Source: Cephalotrichum gorgonifer
Taxonomy: Eukaryota > Ascomycota > Sordariomycetes > Microascales > Microascaceae
Assembly (NCBI GenBank): GCA_900312665.1
Contig: ONZQ02000009.1
Span: 1,288,744 to 1,352,743 of the forward strand
DNA length: 64,000 bases
Direction of reading: 5' to 3'
Part shown: in pieces, positions 23,266 to 36,209 of the stretch
How positions within the stretch are numbered: the first letter of the stretch is position 1
Layout: each line of letters starts with the position of its first letter
Made by a program: the position numbers and the translations under genes
Notes under the pieces: model-generated
The model's database searches: none
What the model was told of the DNA's origin: nothing
What the model saw: only the letters and a program-made list of their open reading frames with translations

Positions 23266-26200
23266 GGCCGCGGACTCGGGGCGGCTTCCGCCCAGAGATG
23301 GTGAGTTACGGAGATGTGTTGCTCCTCTCGGCGGCGAGGGTGTAGGGCCCCAGGTTGGGAGGGTTATGGGGGTGGAAGGAGGCGGCGGGGAAGCAATGTG
23401 GTGGAGAGTGCCGGCATATGAGTCGTGGGTTCGAGGATGAGCTTCTTCGGGGCCGAGGTTCGTTTGCGGGAGCTGAGGTCGCCGTGCTCGTCGTCAATGG
23501 CTCGGAGGGGCCCGGGGAGTCGTCGAGGTCCGGAGTGGGAGAGCGACAGGCTCGAGATTGTCAGCCGAGGGGAGATGACGGCGACGGCCAGAAATACGTC
23601 GTTCTCGAACTACGATTGTAGAGGAAGGGGAGGGAAGATCCGAGTATTAAAGAATTAGGTTCTGTTAAAGGAGGGGGACCGTGGCTATTTGAGAGGGGGT
23701 AGGGTGGGTGCGGAAGGGGGGGTGGGTATATGGGGAGCGGGTGTGGGTGGTGGTTACATCAAGTTCATCCGAGATGGGAGGTCGATGGAGACGCATGTGG
23801 TTGTGGTGTGCGGTTTAACTCTGACCTGTGGTGTGTGTGGCCCTGGCTTGCAGGGGTCCAGATAGAAAAAGCGGCCGAGGAAGGAGTGAGTGCTGGACGT
23901 GCGGGTGCGGTTCCAGTCGCAGTTTGCAGTTGCAGTTGTAGCAGTCGCAGTCAGAGTCGCAGCTGCATTAGCAGTCGCCGGTCGCGTGTCGTACTTTCCC
24001 TCTGAGCTTGAACGATGCCCAGGGATCTCGCAACTTTTGCCCATACTACTCTCCGTTCCTTCCCCGATCAGGAGGATCTTCAGATGGTTCCTCCCCACTT
24101 TGTAGATGTCCGACCGATTTTTCCTTTCTTTCATGTCTCTTCTACTGTACAAGTACAGATACGATTATGAGTAGCTTTCTAGAGCCCCATGGTTCTCCAA
24201 ATAATAGATCTCGTTGTAGCTTAGCCTGGTGTTGGGCGAACCTAATTCTGACATCTAACGCTCCCGTTGCTTTTGCACATGAAGTAAGCACGTTCATTTG
24301 TAGCACTAAAGTACGGAGTACTCTGTACCTGTCCACGATTCTTTTTTTCCTGGGGAGGGTTTGATGAGATATTTTCCTATCCGTTCCTACCTCGACTCGA
24401 CACCCGAATGCGAGTGTACAACATAATAATATGGGACACGCGGTTTTCCACTTCCATATCCCTGTCCTTGGTTTTTCGTCTCTTCTTTCTACCTATCCAC
24501 TCACTCACCAGCCCCGGCTCGGTGTCGAACGCCCCGCCTCTACCAGTAATACACACCATAATGTTGTCCCCGTTCCCGCTCCGCGTCTCCTCCTGCGACA
24601 CCCGCTCTGGGTTGTATTTTTCATTGAACCCCGGGTCTCGGCCTTGTTTTCCATATGGCGTCTACCTGGGCGCGGCGGTGGGTCCTCCGCAACAAAAGTC
24701 TGCACGCCAAACTCTTTTTCCCTTTCCCTCCGCGTTATTATTCCTCGCATATACAAGTAGAGGTAAGCTCGGCTTTCGCCCGCATCTACTTGCCAACGTG
24801 TCGACCTGAGAATTGGCCCCCAGCCCCTGTCGAGACCGCCACGAAGCCGAAACCATGTCCCGCGACAGCAAGAAGAGTAAACTTGGTTCCGGCTGCACCC
24901 TCTACTTTTGCCGCTGGCAGGCCAGGGACGATACGACTGCGGGTGGAGAAAGAAATACAAAGGTACTCGGGAATCTGTCCCCGAGCCACCTATATCTGCC
25001 CGTCTTAAGCCCCCCCCTGGTGTTTCTTATTACCCCTTGCGGCCCTAATAAATTTTCCTCTTTGTTTACTTTATTTGGGATTTTCGCGGCAAATGATTTG
25101 GTAGGATGTTGAACTATTAGTGGATCGATGCCGGTCGAAACAATCCGCCCACCCGCCCATTTCGGAACGAAACCGGGGGGGTTGAGGAACTTGAGAATGA
25201 GGTTCTGGGTGGGTCTGATTGGGGAGGTAACGGCTGATGGGAGGATCCCGATTTTCCGGTTTTCGGAGACTCCCTATTCCTTCGACATCTATCCTCCTCC
25301 GTCATCGTATCGTCTTGGCCTGACTTGGGCATCTCGAGCGGGAATGTAACGGGCTATCTCCACGAACGGGTATCGTCACACCTCCTCCTGTCACCTACGA
25401 GTACTTGTGCGTACGGGAGTAGTTCGAGCAGCCCCCCACAAGCAGGCTCGACCAACCCACAAGCCCATGGAGACGGAGGAGAGGGGATAAATACCTTCCC
25501 GTGCGTGTCAGGGTGGGCCAAGTGGGCAACGAGGCAGAGACGCCGCTTGATATTACAGAGGGAAAAGCCTATATGCAGCCACACGGGTCGCTGCTGCACA
25601 CCCCTTGGCGGAAAATGAAGTTACGCCCGAGTATCAAGGTTGGTCAGTCAATTCTCCTGGTGAAGAAGATATGTCGACGAGTCTTAATGCATTTGCAAGT
25701 GGGCACGAGAGCGAATGTGGTTAGAGCAGTGGGAGTTTGAGTTCGTTTTGGGCGTGTGGATCCGGCGTGGAGTGGACACGAAGACTTATCATACCCGTGG
25801 ACACGGGGAATCGGGAATCCAGCCGGAGCTTTTCTCAGGTCCCACGTCGCACTTCTCGTTTTCTCCTTTCCATGACCTCATGGTTCCGCCCCGTGGTACC
25901 CCAACGCTTGGGTTCCCACAAAATGCTGAAAAAGAGGGTGTCCTTGTCAACCGGAGATCAGGATTCCCAAGCAGAAGAAAAGAAAACATCGTAAAACCCG
26001 GTCAACCTCTGGGATATCCAAGGTAAGCACGCATACCACCACCTATATTTCCCTAGCGACCCAGGTATGCTTAGTGTTTCTTGCGACTAACGCGCATGCC
26101 TTCCATTCCTTCACGTCCTCCTGCCAAGACGCACGGAGGGATTCCGCTGGAGAACACGTCTAACGGCTCCGTACCGAAACTTCCTCCCCGGCCCCTGCCC

Positions 26201-29200
26201 CTGCCCCTGAAGTGAGAATTTAGACAACATCATTGAGCGCTCACGGCGTCTTGAACCTTGCAATACGCGACGGAAGCTTAAAATCCGTCCCGACCCTACT
26301 CCCCCTGCTTCCCTGATCCCTGTCCTCTCATTCCCCCGCGGGAAAATCAAAATCTGCAGGGCGCCCAATCGAGTCTCGGCGCCAGAACGCAGATTAACGA
26401 GCCAGAAACGGAATGGTCATCATTTTGCCCCATCTCAACCAGCGGGGATGTGTGTTCTTTTCGGCTCGGTTACAGAACAGCCTTTCTCTCCCACCCTTAG
26501 TGATGTACCTGGACGGGTCGACGGCGCGGGTTGCATTATAGCTGTAGACTTGGGGTATAAACTCGGGCCATTCATTTTGGTCGATCTGAGGTCTTCTTTC
26601 CCGGAGGAGCGAGCCGTCTTACTGAGAGCTTAGTCCGGTGGTACGTAGCTTGATTTTGGCCTGGAAAATCATCTTACACGTTGCATGCTGCGACCTCGCT
26701 ACCTCCCTGCGCTCGCTCGGCTCGCCCAAGGGACGTGAGCCACCGGATCGCTTCTGCACTGCGCACGCACGGGCGAAGAATTCGGCTCTCGGGCCTGGCA
26801 GGTTAACCTGTTCCCAGAGCAGCGAGCACCGCGCCAAACATAAAACAATCACTTACTTTTCTAGAAACAACCGGTCTGTCAACGCACGGGCGTGCGCGGT
26901 TTCCCCACAATCACTTCCCAAGTCTTTTCCCGATCTCACTATCTCGATCTCATATTCTCGATATCACAATCCTCAACTTCTTCTTTCTACCTATACCCCC
27001 CCCCCCCCTTCTCTCCCGCAGCTGAAAGATAGAGGGCTTAAGAAAATAAGAGGCGGGAAGTTTCTGACCAGTAGACCCCTAAAGGGGATAAACCCGATTC
27101 CTCTCGAGGAACAACTCCAACATATAGCCTAAAAGCCTTGGGCCAAAAAGAAATCTCGGAGCCGCCGATCTTTGAAACGGGGGAGAAAGGGGGGAAGAGC
27201 GATCCCGTCCCGGGGGAGCGGCCAGACGACACCTGCGAGCAGGGTCAGGGGCTCTTGCGAGGTGTGAGGTGCGGTATACTGTGGTATGTATGGGGGAGGG
27301 GGGGCGAACGAGGCGAGAGAGGGCCTGCCGCACATTCGCTTAGTCGTCTTGACACGACGTTGCATGCGGCTTGCCTCCTTTCTCTTGGTTAGTCCCAGTA
27401 GGCTGCCATGAGATGACAGAACATGGTTTCTTTGGTACGGTTTCTGCATGTCGAGGTGATGCTCTACTTGGGTTTGACGTCGCTTGATGACAAGACGACG
27501 AGGTGCGAGAGAATGACAGGCACATGACTTTTTTTCTGGTTGCATATATTCTAGCAGGGCGGTAAAGTGGTTCTTTGTCTTTTTTCTCTTTCCAAGACGA
27601 TCCCATCGACATCACGCCCTCACACGGAAGAGACTCTCGGTTCTCAGCGGCTATGCCTCTTGCACCATCTCTACTCCCGGCACTTACGTCCTCGCAAAAC
27701 AAAAACATAACCTGCTTAGACGAACCGACTCCAGGATGAGATCGGGTCTAGTAGCCCTGATGCCCCGACCCCCACCCACCCCGTAACCCCCGCAAAAAAC
27801 GGGGGGATACCCTCGCCTGTCCTTCGTAGCGAGGTGCGCGACTGGAAGCGGGGTATGCAAGGGGTGGAGCGGGAGGAGATAGAGCGAGGCAGATTGGGGG
27901 GAGGAGGAGGGGGGGTCGTTGGGCGGGAGTGGTGTTACTGGAATCGGGCGAAGAAGTCTTTCTTTGAGGGCGGGGTTGTTGGAGTGGAATGGGCTTTGCT
28001 TCCCCTTCAGTATCATGCTCTATCGGAGGGGAGAGGGCGAGGGTGAGCGCGTTCCTGTGTTCGGGAACCGCTCTCGGGTGGGATTCTATGATTCCTTCTC
28101 GGACAGACCTAGCAGTCCACCCACCCGTAAGGTCCCTAAGATAGCGAGCCAGTTCGGCCACCCACCCCTACCCTACGTCCTTTTCGCAACGGTTCTCTCC
28201 CGCATGGTACGTCCTCGCTTGTTCCCCGCATACCTGGACCTGCCTCCTAGCGAGGAGGATTCCAAGCGACCGTCGACTTCTCTTATCTCGGTACACGTTT
28301 CTCCACTCTTCCTCTCTCACTACCCGCTCCTCCATGTACTCCGCAGGAGCTGAATCGTCGCCGAATACTCGCTTCCGTCCCGCGATACGCGCGTACAAAG
28401 CGAAGGGTTATAGCAAGCACAAGCGGCCCCCTTCCTATCCTGCTTTCTCGCCCATACAAGTGGGAAGAGGAGGGGAGTACACTCGGCCTGCCTGTAGGGT
28501 TAATAGCCGGGGGAAGTAGAGCTCCTGGGGAGCGGGAAAAGGGGGTGGAGGGAGGTTGGGGATTAAAGTGTGTAGAGTGGAACTGTGATCGAGCTGAGAG
28601 AGAAGATCGAGCTGGAAAGGCGATGACGCTGGGGTCCAACAGGTGTAAGTGGGTTCCCGTCCCGTCTTAACGCCAGACTTTCTACCTGGCTAGAGATTCG
28701 GATCTACGACCTCATGGAGAACAGTCATCGCGACCGCAGACGGTGGCATAGACGTCCTAGAAGTTCGCTCGACAAAGGCTCGCAACTTCTGGGAGGGAAG
28801 CAGCCCCCAACTCACCTACGCCATTCCTGTGGTCGCGATGTAGATGCCCCACATTCACAATCTACCGCTATAAAACCGGGGCTTTAACTACCCTGCTTCC
28901 TCGAACGATACTTTCTACAAAAGGCGGACCTTTAGACTTGCTTAAATCCCAAACGGGTAACAAGCTGAGAGCCCAAAATAGACGCAAACGATAAAAAGAA
29001 GCGGAAAACAATGGAATGTCGGGGAGGAGGGTATAACGCGGCTTTCTTGCCTCTCTCCCCCCAGAGGAATAACACGGCTAATTAGAACGACGATATGCGA
29101 TGAGAGGACAGGAAAAAAAAGGGTGGCTGGACAAGTCTATTACAGGAACGACCTGTCTGCCATGGAGAAATCGTGTCCCTATTATCGTTTCACACCTCTG

Positions 29201-30944
29201 CCGATACACAACGCCGTTTTCGCGGGCGGAACGCCACGCCGCGGCGTTTCAACGGGGGAACGGGGGAAAAGATCCCGCCGAGAAACGTAAACTTTTAGAT
29301 AGGGGGAGGGGGGTGCATGCGGCTCGGCACCGAATACTACCACACCATGATACTCCCCCCCTTCTCTCCGCTCTTCCTCCCGCCTCTACGCCCTCCACCC
29401 CCTTCCTCGCTACCCCCTTTTGGTTCCCCCTCCAAGATATCCCACCCCGCCGCGGTATCGTACTTTCCACCCCGCGGGATCGCAGTACAGGAGGAGTCGC
29501 AGACCTACTTGCTCGCGTCGGCTCTTCTCTCGGTACCGCGCTCGGGGTGGTGAACGCAGTGGGTAAAGGGACACAACAAAATAAAGCAGGTGTGCGATGT
29601 TCTCTCCCGTCCAGGGTTCATCCCAGCTTCTTCGCTGACTCTGCCGCCCCTCCCAGTGTCTCCAAACACACACCCAACCTGCAGCCCCTTCCTTTCCGTG
29701 ACTCGCATCCAGTGGGACCGTACCTGACAGGGGAACCCATATTTTTCTCTTCTCGCCTCGTTTCCCCAAGCATAACCATAAGCATAAGCTCCTCCCCCAA
29801 CCTCGCTTCCGGCACTCTTCTGGTCGGTTATCGAAGGATGTATAAGCGCTAAGGCTGGACCTTATTTGCTTCTGTTTTGGGGCTGATGATGGGGGTTGCA
29901 AGGGGACGGTGGACATAGCTAGAGCGCGCCCCACGACCAATGGGGCACAGTAGAAACGTCGACCCTGGGAAGGAAAGCCAAGAAATCTCTCGGATCTCTG
30001 TTCCGGATGCTCCCTTCCTTTCCGCCGAATTATATCGTCAGGCTGGTTCTGTTCAGCTACCTACCCCTAGCCACATACGCCTCCAATTTTTAAGTACCCG
30101 TCCCCTCGTCTCCCCGCCCCCAACGCCCCCTACCCCCTCACCTTTTCCCACCTCCGGGGGCCCCTAGTCTAACAGGTTCGGGGACAGCCCCGGCTGGCGA
30201 ATAGAAGGGCTAACAACGGGTTTGTTTAGCCCGTATAAACAAACGCGGCACGTATAGAATTTCCCAGCCCCCCCTTCCCAGTAGAAAGAAAATAAAGAAA
30301 AAGAAAAAAAAAGGGAGCTTTAAAAGGGGTGTGTCAAGCCCTTCTCGGCTGAAGTCAAACGTGGCCATTATCCGGTTTTATCCTTTAAGCCCCGGCAAAC
30401 AAAATAAAGAGTAAAGGGAAGGAGAAGGAGAAGGGAATGGGGCCAAAAAAAGACAACAAACAGGACTCCTAGTTGAGACGAAATTGAAACGTTACCATTG
30501 GTTGTCGGGGAGTGAGAGGCGAAGGGGAGCAGCCCCTTGTGTCCCGGGATGATGAAAGATTCGGCAGTTCGGGGTTGGGGATTGCGGCCGGCGGTGGGGC
30601 CGGCGAGCCGTGAATCGGAGGTGTCGGCTCCGGCGTGCCTAATCTGCGCCCGAGACTACGCTGACGACGGACTTGAAGAATTCTCGCTGGTGCTAAAATT
30701 TCTAATCTCGCTCATGACTATTATGCTTGTATTCAACACGTCATAGAAAGCTACTTCAGATCGCGGCGGATTCCCTCCTATTCGCGGAGGGGACAGCGGA
30801 GGTACTTCGGACCAAGGATATCTAAGAAAGGGCTTACCAGGCCCAGTAAAATAAACGCACGATAATACACTTCATGTTGGGCTCCCGGTTGGCTTCAACG
30901 TCCAGGTCCAACGACGTTGTCCTACACGCGGAAAGAAGAGCCCC
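23266..30944. other. 7.7 kb region without a recognisable gene
   Basis: Many short ORFs occur on both strands but none shows a known family, coherent splice structure or sustained codon bias. Composition is mixed: C/T-rich and G-rich homopolymeric stretches (for example a C run at 26997-27008, G runs near 27190 and 27900) alternate with ordinary DNA. The largest ORF (29100-29852, plus) is low-complexity Pro/Ser/Arg. The left part may be the extended promoter of the Zn2Cys6 gene; lncRNA or a decayed element cannot be excluded. Confidence 0.5.
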
Positions 30945-32303
30945 CTATGGAGACCTATACTCCGGACCTAGACCGGTCCACCTCGTGTAGCTGTCACTCG
31001 TGGGGCCGCACACCCTGATGTCCTGGTCGGGGGCACAAGGGGGGGTCACACCAGGCTCGACGCTGGGCCTGTGGCTGTACTCCATCATTGCACGCAGCCC
31101 CAGTCCCATGCCCGGGGCCCCACGGCGCGGCTCGAATAGAACCCCCGCGATATGAAGCTCACGTCGGCCCCTCCCGTTCGTCCTGGAGAACCTGAACTCG
31201 AACTCACCATCACACGACTCCTGCAGCTCCTTCCTTGCCTTCCATAGCGGGCAGAAGGCCGTCGTGGCGCGATCATCGCCGTCGAGGCACCGCTGCATGG
31301 AGAACCGCCGGAGCCTGTTGAAAGGCTTGTCGTGGAGATTCTGCAGGACGCCGGTCCAGATCCCGGGACTGAGCTTCATGTGGTAAAAGGCAAGCGTCTC
31401 CAGAGTGTCGCTCCACTGCGAGAGTAGGCACAGCAGGTCGGCCTCCCGCATCGCCAACCCCCCCAGGGTCAGATGCTCCAGGGGCGGCGCGAAGCCCTCG
31501 AGCCGCTCTCCCAGGCGGTATCCTGCCACGAGCTCCCCCCCCTCCCTGACCAGGTCGCCGAACAAGAGGCGGAGGGTCACGAGACTGGGCGACGCGGTGG
31601 CCAGGTCCAGCGTCTGATTTAGCCAATCATCCGGCTCCGGGCCGCTGGACTTGAGGACGAGCTCCCGCAGATGGCCCGCGAGGGCCTGCCGGGCCGAGGC
31701 GACGGTGGCGGCCGTGATGCTCCCTGGCAGCCACCAGTCGAGGTCGCGGCGTATGAGCACGCGGAAGCTCCGGAGCGGCGGCGCCCCCGGGGCGGAGGAG
31801 GAGTAGGCGCGGAGGACGAGCTCCGCCGCGTCGGGGGACGATAGGCACCGCTCGGGACCCACGTCGCTCGGGTGGCGGACTATGCGCACGAGCTCATCCG
31901 TGACCGTCGCGGCGGCGCAGTTGGGGAAGCGGGATATCGCGGCCGAGAATTCCGCCGCGAGCGCCGAGCCCGGGCTCACGGCCCCGCTCTCGAGTCGCGG
32001 CCAGTGACCCTCTTTTCCGTAGGGGGCGTCGCGTCCCCAGGGTGACTTTTCACGGTGGCCGCCCCAATCTCCGACGTGGAGGCGGAGCACGGCCGGGGCG
32101 AAGCGGCTGCTTGCAATGCGGCTTAGGCGCGAGATACTGGCGCGGCTGAGGTCGGTGGTGATTTCTGAGAATGCTAATATGCTGAATGCCGCTCTGGACC
32201 TCTGCTCGAGGCGCCGGCTTGCGAGGCGGAGCGGGTAGAGGTCGGGGAGGTCGAGCAGGGCGACTATCTCGTCGAAAAGCTCGGGGATGAGGCCTTCTAG
32301 CAT
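30945..32303 (-). CDS. F-box-like protein with C-terminal LRR-like region
   Basis: Single exon, 452 residues. The N-terminus IPELFDEIVALLDLPDLYPL followed by RLASRRLEQR fits the F-box consensus (L-P-x-E-L...I..L...DL..LRL.SR.L), the segment that binds Skp1 in SCF ubiquitin ligases. The rest contains irregular Leu-rich stretches (LRSFRVLIRR, LVTLRLLFGDLV, LEHLTLGGLAM, LETLAFYHMKLSP) as in fungal F-box proteins whose C-terminus recognises substrate. It lies 427 bp downstream of the ankyrin gene, in the same direction. Substrate unknown. Confidence 0.78.
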   Translation of the reverse strand: MLEGLIPELFDEIVALLDLPDLYPLRLASRRLEQRSRAAFSILAFSEITTDLSRASISRLSRIASSRFAPAVLRLHVGDWGGHREKSPWGRDAPYGKEGHWPRLESGAVSPGSALAAEFSAAISRFPNCAAATVTDELVRIVRHPSDVGPERCLSSPDAAELVLRAYSSSAPGAPPLRSFRVLIRRDLDWWLPGSITAATVASARQALAGHLRELVLKSSGPEPDDWLNQTLDLATASPSLVTLRLLFGDLVREGGELVAGYRLGERLEGFAPPLEHLTLGGLAMREADLLCLLSQWSDTLETLAFYHMKLSPGIWTGVLQNLHDKPFNRLRRFSMQRCLDGDDRATTAFCPLWKARKELQESCDGEFEFRFSRTNGRGRRELHIAGVLFEPRRGAPGMGLGLRAMMEYSHRPSVEPGVTPPCAPDQDIRVCGPTSDSYTRWTGLGPEYRSP

Positions 32304-32730
32304 GGTTGCTGGTGAGTGAGGTCAGGTACGAGCTTGGCGGCCTCTATAATGTATGCAGGGAGTGGCTCACCCTGGTTCCGTCCCCGGGCGGGGTACATTA
32401 GGTTGTAATACGGCGACCGGCCCCTCACCTGACATGCGTCGGGTGAGCTTTGTCGACAAGTTCCCCGGCAAGGGAGAACGAGGCCACATGCAGCAAGACC
32501 GGCGCCATCAGGAGAAGGCCAAATATCGGAGCAAGTGGGAAGAAATATTTTTGGCCTCAAGAGGCAATTCATTGTTTGTAAAGGGGTATTATTATTATTC
32601 ATGCTGATGGTGTGGAAGCGTATTTTCGAACTGACGCCCTCTCTCCGTGGACACTGTCCCACTACGCCCGGTCCGGCGCCGGCGCGGTAACCGCGTACAC
32701 GGCTTCGACGCCCCCCCCGGTACCCCCCCT
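32304..32730. other. Spacer between ankyrin and F-box genes
   Basis: Contains a short (ATT)n run on the plus strand at about 32587-32600, likely in the ankyrin gene's 3' flank or the F-box promoter. No gene. Confidence 0.5.
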
Positions 32731-35029
32731 TCACCTTTTATACTTCCACTTGTCAATAAACCTCGCAACCTCCTCGAACCCCCTCTGCCTCGCCAGCCCC
32801 GCCGGCGTCCCCTGCCTATACCTCGCCCCGGCCCTAAAGTCCCCCAGGGAGTCGTAGACCGCGTTCGCATGCAGCGATCTCGCCCCTGCCTTCAGCAGCA
32901 TCTTCGCCGCCACCATCCGCCCGTGCACCCCCGCCTGATGTAGCGCCGTCCCGCCGTAGTGGTCCCTGTGGTTCACGGCCACGCTCCCCAGGCCCAGGAG
33001 GAACTTGAGGACGGGCGGGTGCTCGGTCGCAACGAACAGGACCGACTCGCCTGCCAGCGACCTCGCGTGCACGTCCGCGCCGCGCGCGACGAGTAGCTTG
33101 ACGGCGGTCAGATGCCCCGCCCTCACCGCTGTGAAGAGTGGTGTGTAGCCAGGCCAGATCTTCGATTCGAGGTTCGGATCGGCGTCGAGAACCAGCTGCA
33201 GGAACTCCGTCCGCCCCTCCGCCGCGAGGCTGTGGACCGGCGTCGTTTCGGTGCTGTCTGCATGCAGGAGCAGCGCGGTGGGGTCGGAGCCGGCGCTGAG
33301 GAGCATCTGAATGGTCGACTTGTCGCCCGCCTCTAGGGCTAGTGAGAGGACGGTGGTGGCGGGCCCGACGCGGTGGTTGACATCGGCGCCGACGTCGATC
33401 AGGAGGTCGACGGTCTCCCTGTTTCGGAACTTGACGGCGATACACAGCGGCGTCTCGGCGTCGTTAGTCATGGGGTCTACGGCCGATCCGGCGGCAACGA
33501 GGTGGCGAAGGATGGTGGCGCTGTTCCTGCGGGCGGCCAGGTGGACGGGGAGGAGCCCGGCCGCGTTGGGCACGTCGAGCGAGGCGTCGCGGTTGAGGAG
33601 CTCGATGGCGAGAGTCGGCTGGTCTGCGGAGATGGCGGCGAAGAGGGGGGAGGGCCCGTTCGTGCTCCTCCGGTCCACGTCCGCGCCGGCGTGGATTAGG
33701 GACCGTGCGATCTCGGAGCAGCCGGAGGAGATGGCGAGGGTCAGCGGGGTGTGGTCCCCAAAGTCCTCGTTTAGATCCGCGTCCCATTCTATTAGTAGAT
33801 CGCACATGGCCTGATCTTTTCTTAGTATCGCGGCGTGGATAACCGAGCTGCCACCCGGGACGCGGGTATCCACGTCCGCACCGTACTTGAGCAGGTGCCT
33901 AGCCACCTGGTAAGAGCCCTTTGATACCGCCCTGGTCAGCGGCGTGTGGCCCTGGCGATTCCGCAGGTTCGGGTCCGCGCCAGCGAGAACGAGGATCCCG
34001 ACCGTGTCGTCGCCGCGATCTGAGTCGGCGACGAGGTGGAGCGCGGAGTCGCCGTCGGGGCAGACCTGGTCGGCTTGGGCGCCGAAGTCGCACATCGCCG
34101 TTACAAACTTGTCGCTAAAGCCGTACGCGATCCCTTTCATCAGGGGCGTGCGGCCGTTGTCGTTGGGGTCAGCCTCGTCAAGGCCGGCGGCCCCCGCTAC
34201 CATGAGGGTCGCTATATACTCATCCCGGCGGGCGAGGGCCCGGTGAAGGGGGGCGACCAGGGATCCGGGGCGCAGCATGGTGGGGTCGGCACCCTGCTGG
34301 AGCAGCTCCAGGACGGCAGGGCCATTCCCTTTGTCGATGGCGAGGTGGAGGAGCTGTGCGAGCTGGCGATTTCGCCGGGTCATGTAAGAATGGGCCTGGC
34401 TGGAGGCGCTGGTCACCGGGCGGAGCTCGGTAGATGATAAGCCAAGCTCGGCTGCTAGCTCGTGGCGGGGAAGTGTGCAGGACGGCATCTTCCTTATGTT
34501 AAGACCACCATCACCAGCGGCGGGCTTCTCGCTAAATCCAGTCCCCGCGTCAGAAAAGTTTGTGCCCTTCCTGGGGAGGATGAGTTGAGACGTTGCGGTA
34601 CTAGGAGGGGGCTTACGGTATGTATTGCTTGAGCAAGGTGTCTAAGGACGTCCTAATGACTGTGAGGCGCCCGAGGGCCTGCTTCAGCTCAGCCTCATTC
34701 CGGACGATGACCAGCTGGCTGTCCTCCGAGGGAGCGGGAAGCTTCGTGACCTCGTGGCGGATCTTGGACAGTACGTCGGAGGCGGGTTCTACGAGGTCGT
34801 CGACGCCCGGGATACCCCACGGGAGGGCGCCGGCCTGCTCGACGGCGCGGGCGGTGAGATCACACTCGCGCGCGAGGGCGGCTAGTGTGATGGGGGAGGA
34901 ATTGAGGGTGGTGGAGAAGGACTTGACGCTCCGTGAGGCCAAGTGGGCTTCTTGGCCCAGCTCGGTCAGGCATTTCGGCCTATCAGATCCCGGTGACTCC
35001 ATATGATTACCTGATATCGAGAGAGACAC
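32731..35029 (-). CDS. Ankyrin-repeat protein with N-terminal helical domain
   Basis: Two exons: 35029-34617 and 34570-32731. The 46 bp intron (donor GTAAGC, acceptor CCCCAG) joins QYIP to KGTNFSD in frame, giving about 750 residues. The first ~140 residues are a helical domain without a named family here (ELGQEAHLASRSVKSFSTTL, then LKQALGRLTVIRTSLDTLLK), similar in character to N-terminal domains of fungal ankyrin/STAND proteins. The rest is about 14 ankyrin repeats (for example GHTPLTRAVSKGSYQVARHL, GYTPLFTAVRAGHLTAVKLL, GGTALHQAGVHGRMVAAKML). No NACHT or kinase domain is present. Likely a protein-interaction scaffold. The start could also be the Met at about 35002. Confidence 0.8.
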
Positions 35030-36209
35030 ATCTTTCGGAGGGAAAGAGTGGATTGGGATTGGAACGGGGACAAGTCAAAGCTGAGTGAGAAGGAGGGTCC
35101 AGGTGCAGGAAAAGTAATAGTGTTGGGTCGGGGTCTTCCATCGTCAGTTATACGAACAGGTATTATTTGCTTGTACTCGTACTTTGCCTCGACCCGACCC
35201 ACCCACTTCCCTGCACTATTGGCAAGTGCACATGGGGTGGCGTTCAGGGGTTGGGATGAATGACAGGAATGATGGAGCCCCCATCGGTGCCGAGCCCGCC
35301 GAAAGGGGCAAAGCATCAAGGTTGGCACAGACGCTAGAACGGGGGCTTTGGTCTGGACAAGGAGATATTCTGACTGTGTCAACCCGACCCAATAGTTCGG
35401 TCATCATCATAGCGGTTGAGGGAGGGGACCTGGGCAGGGGGCTGATCGATCAGAGCTCTCCTTGAAAGGGTCAGATTGACTGAGGTTTGTGTGGTGTGTG
35501 GGTGACAGAGCCAAGGATGACAGGATGGATGACAGAGGATAGGATATCCACTTGGGCCATGGATAAATATCCGTACGAAGATCAGAGCGCGGATCGTGCA
35601 GGGAGGGACCAGCATCACCGGACGGCAACGCGCAGCTTGAGTGGAGAAAACCGGTGGCGGCTTGGCCCTTTGCGAACTAGCATTCGGTGAGTATTAGTCC
35701 GTGCTTTCAATGCTTGAGATGGATAAAACCAGAGTGGTGGTATAATGCCAAAGTGAGTTGCACTGGGGCTTTATGCCCAGAATGCACAATAATAATACCG
35801 TACCAAAAATATGCTGATACTGAACAGCGAGCAAACGGTGGCGTTCCTGCTTATGTAATCATTATGCCCCCACCAAAGCATCAAAGCTTCGGTCTCCGGA
35901 TATCGAATGACGCCCAGTTCTATCATTTGGTAGCTCTCGTTATCCGAAAGATAAACAAGTGTAGTGTCAAGGCCGGTATTCTCGCCCCCGGAACATCTAA
36001 GTCACTGCTCTCATACTTGGTTCCTTGATATACTCTACAATCCGGGCTCGCCGTGCTGCTGCGACACAAAGCTCCTCCCCTAATAGCTCCCTCGAACGGC
36101 TCGCACAGTGGCGTGGATCTTCTGGTGCAGCTCTCCCCAGCCAGCCGCCACGGCGGTTGCCCCTCGGCCTCGCTCCAAGACCCCTTCTTTGAACTTGGAA
36201 ACAGACATT
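35030..36209. other. Divergent promoter region, ankyrin gene / MIX23
   Basis: About 1.2 kb. The part 35690-36050 is distinctly AT-richer than its surroundings. ORFs there lack recognisable features. Confidence 0.45.

Noticed and set aside
28130..28155. TAAGGTCCCTAAGATAGCGAG resembling rRNA sequence
   Set aside because: Only a short chance similarity; flanking bases do not follow any rRNA.
29100..29852. 250-codon plus-strand ORF
   Set aside because: Pro/Ser/Arg low-complexity product, no splice partners, no family. Kept only as a note within the gene-free region.
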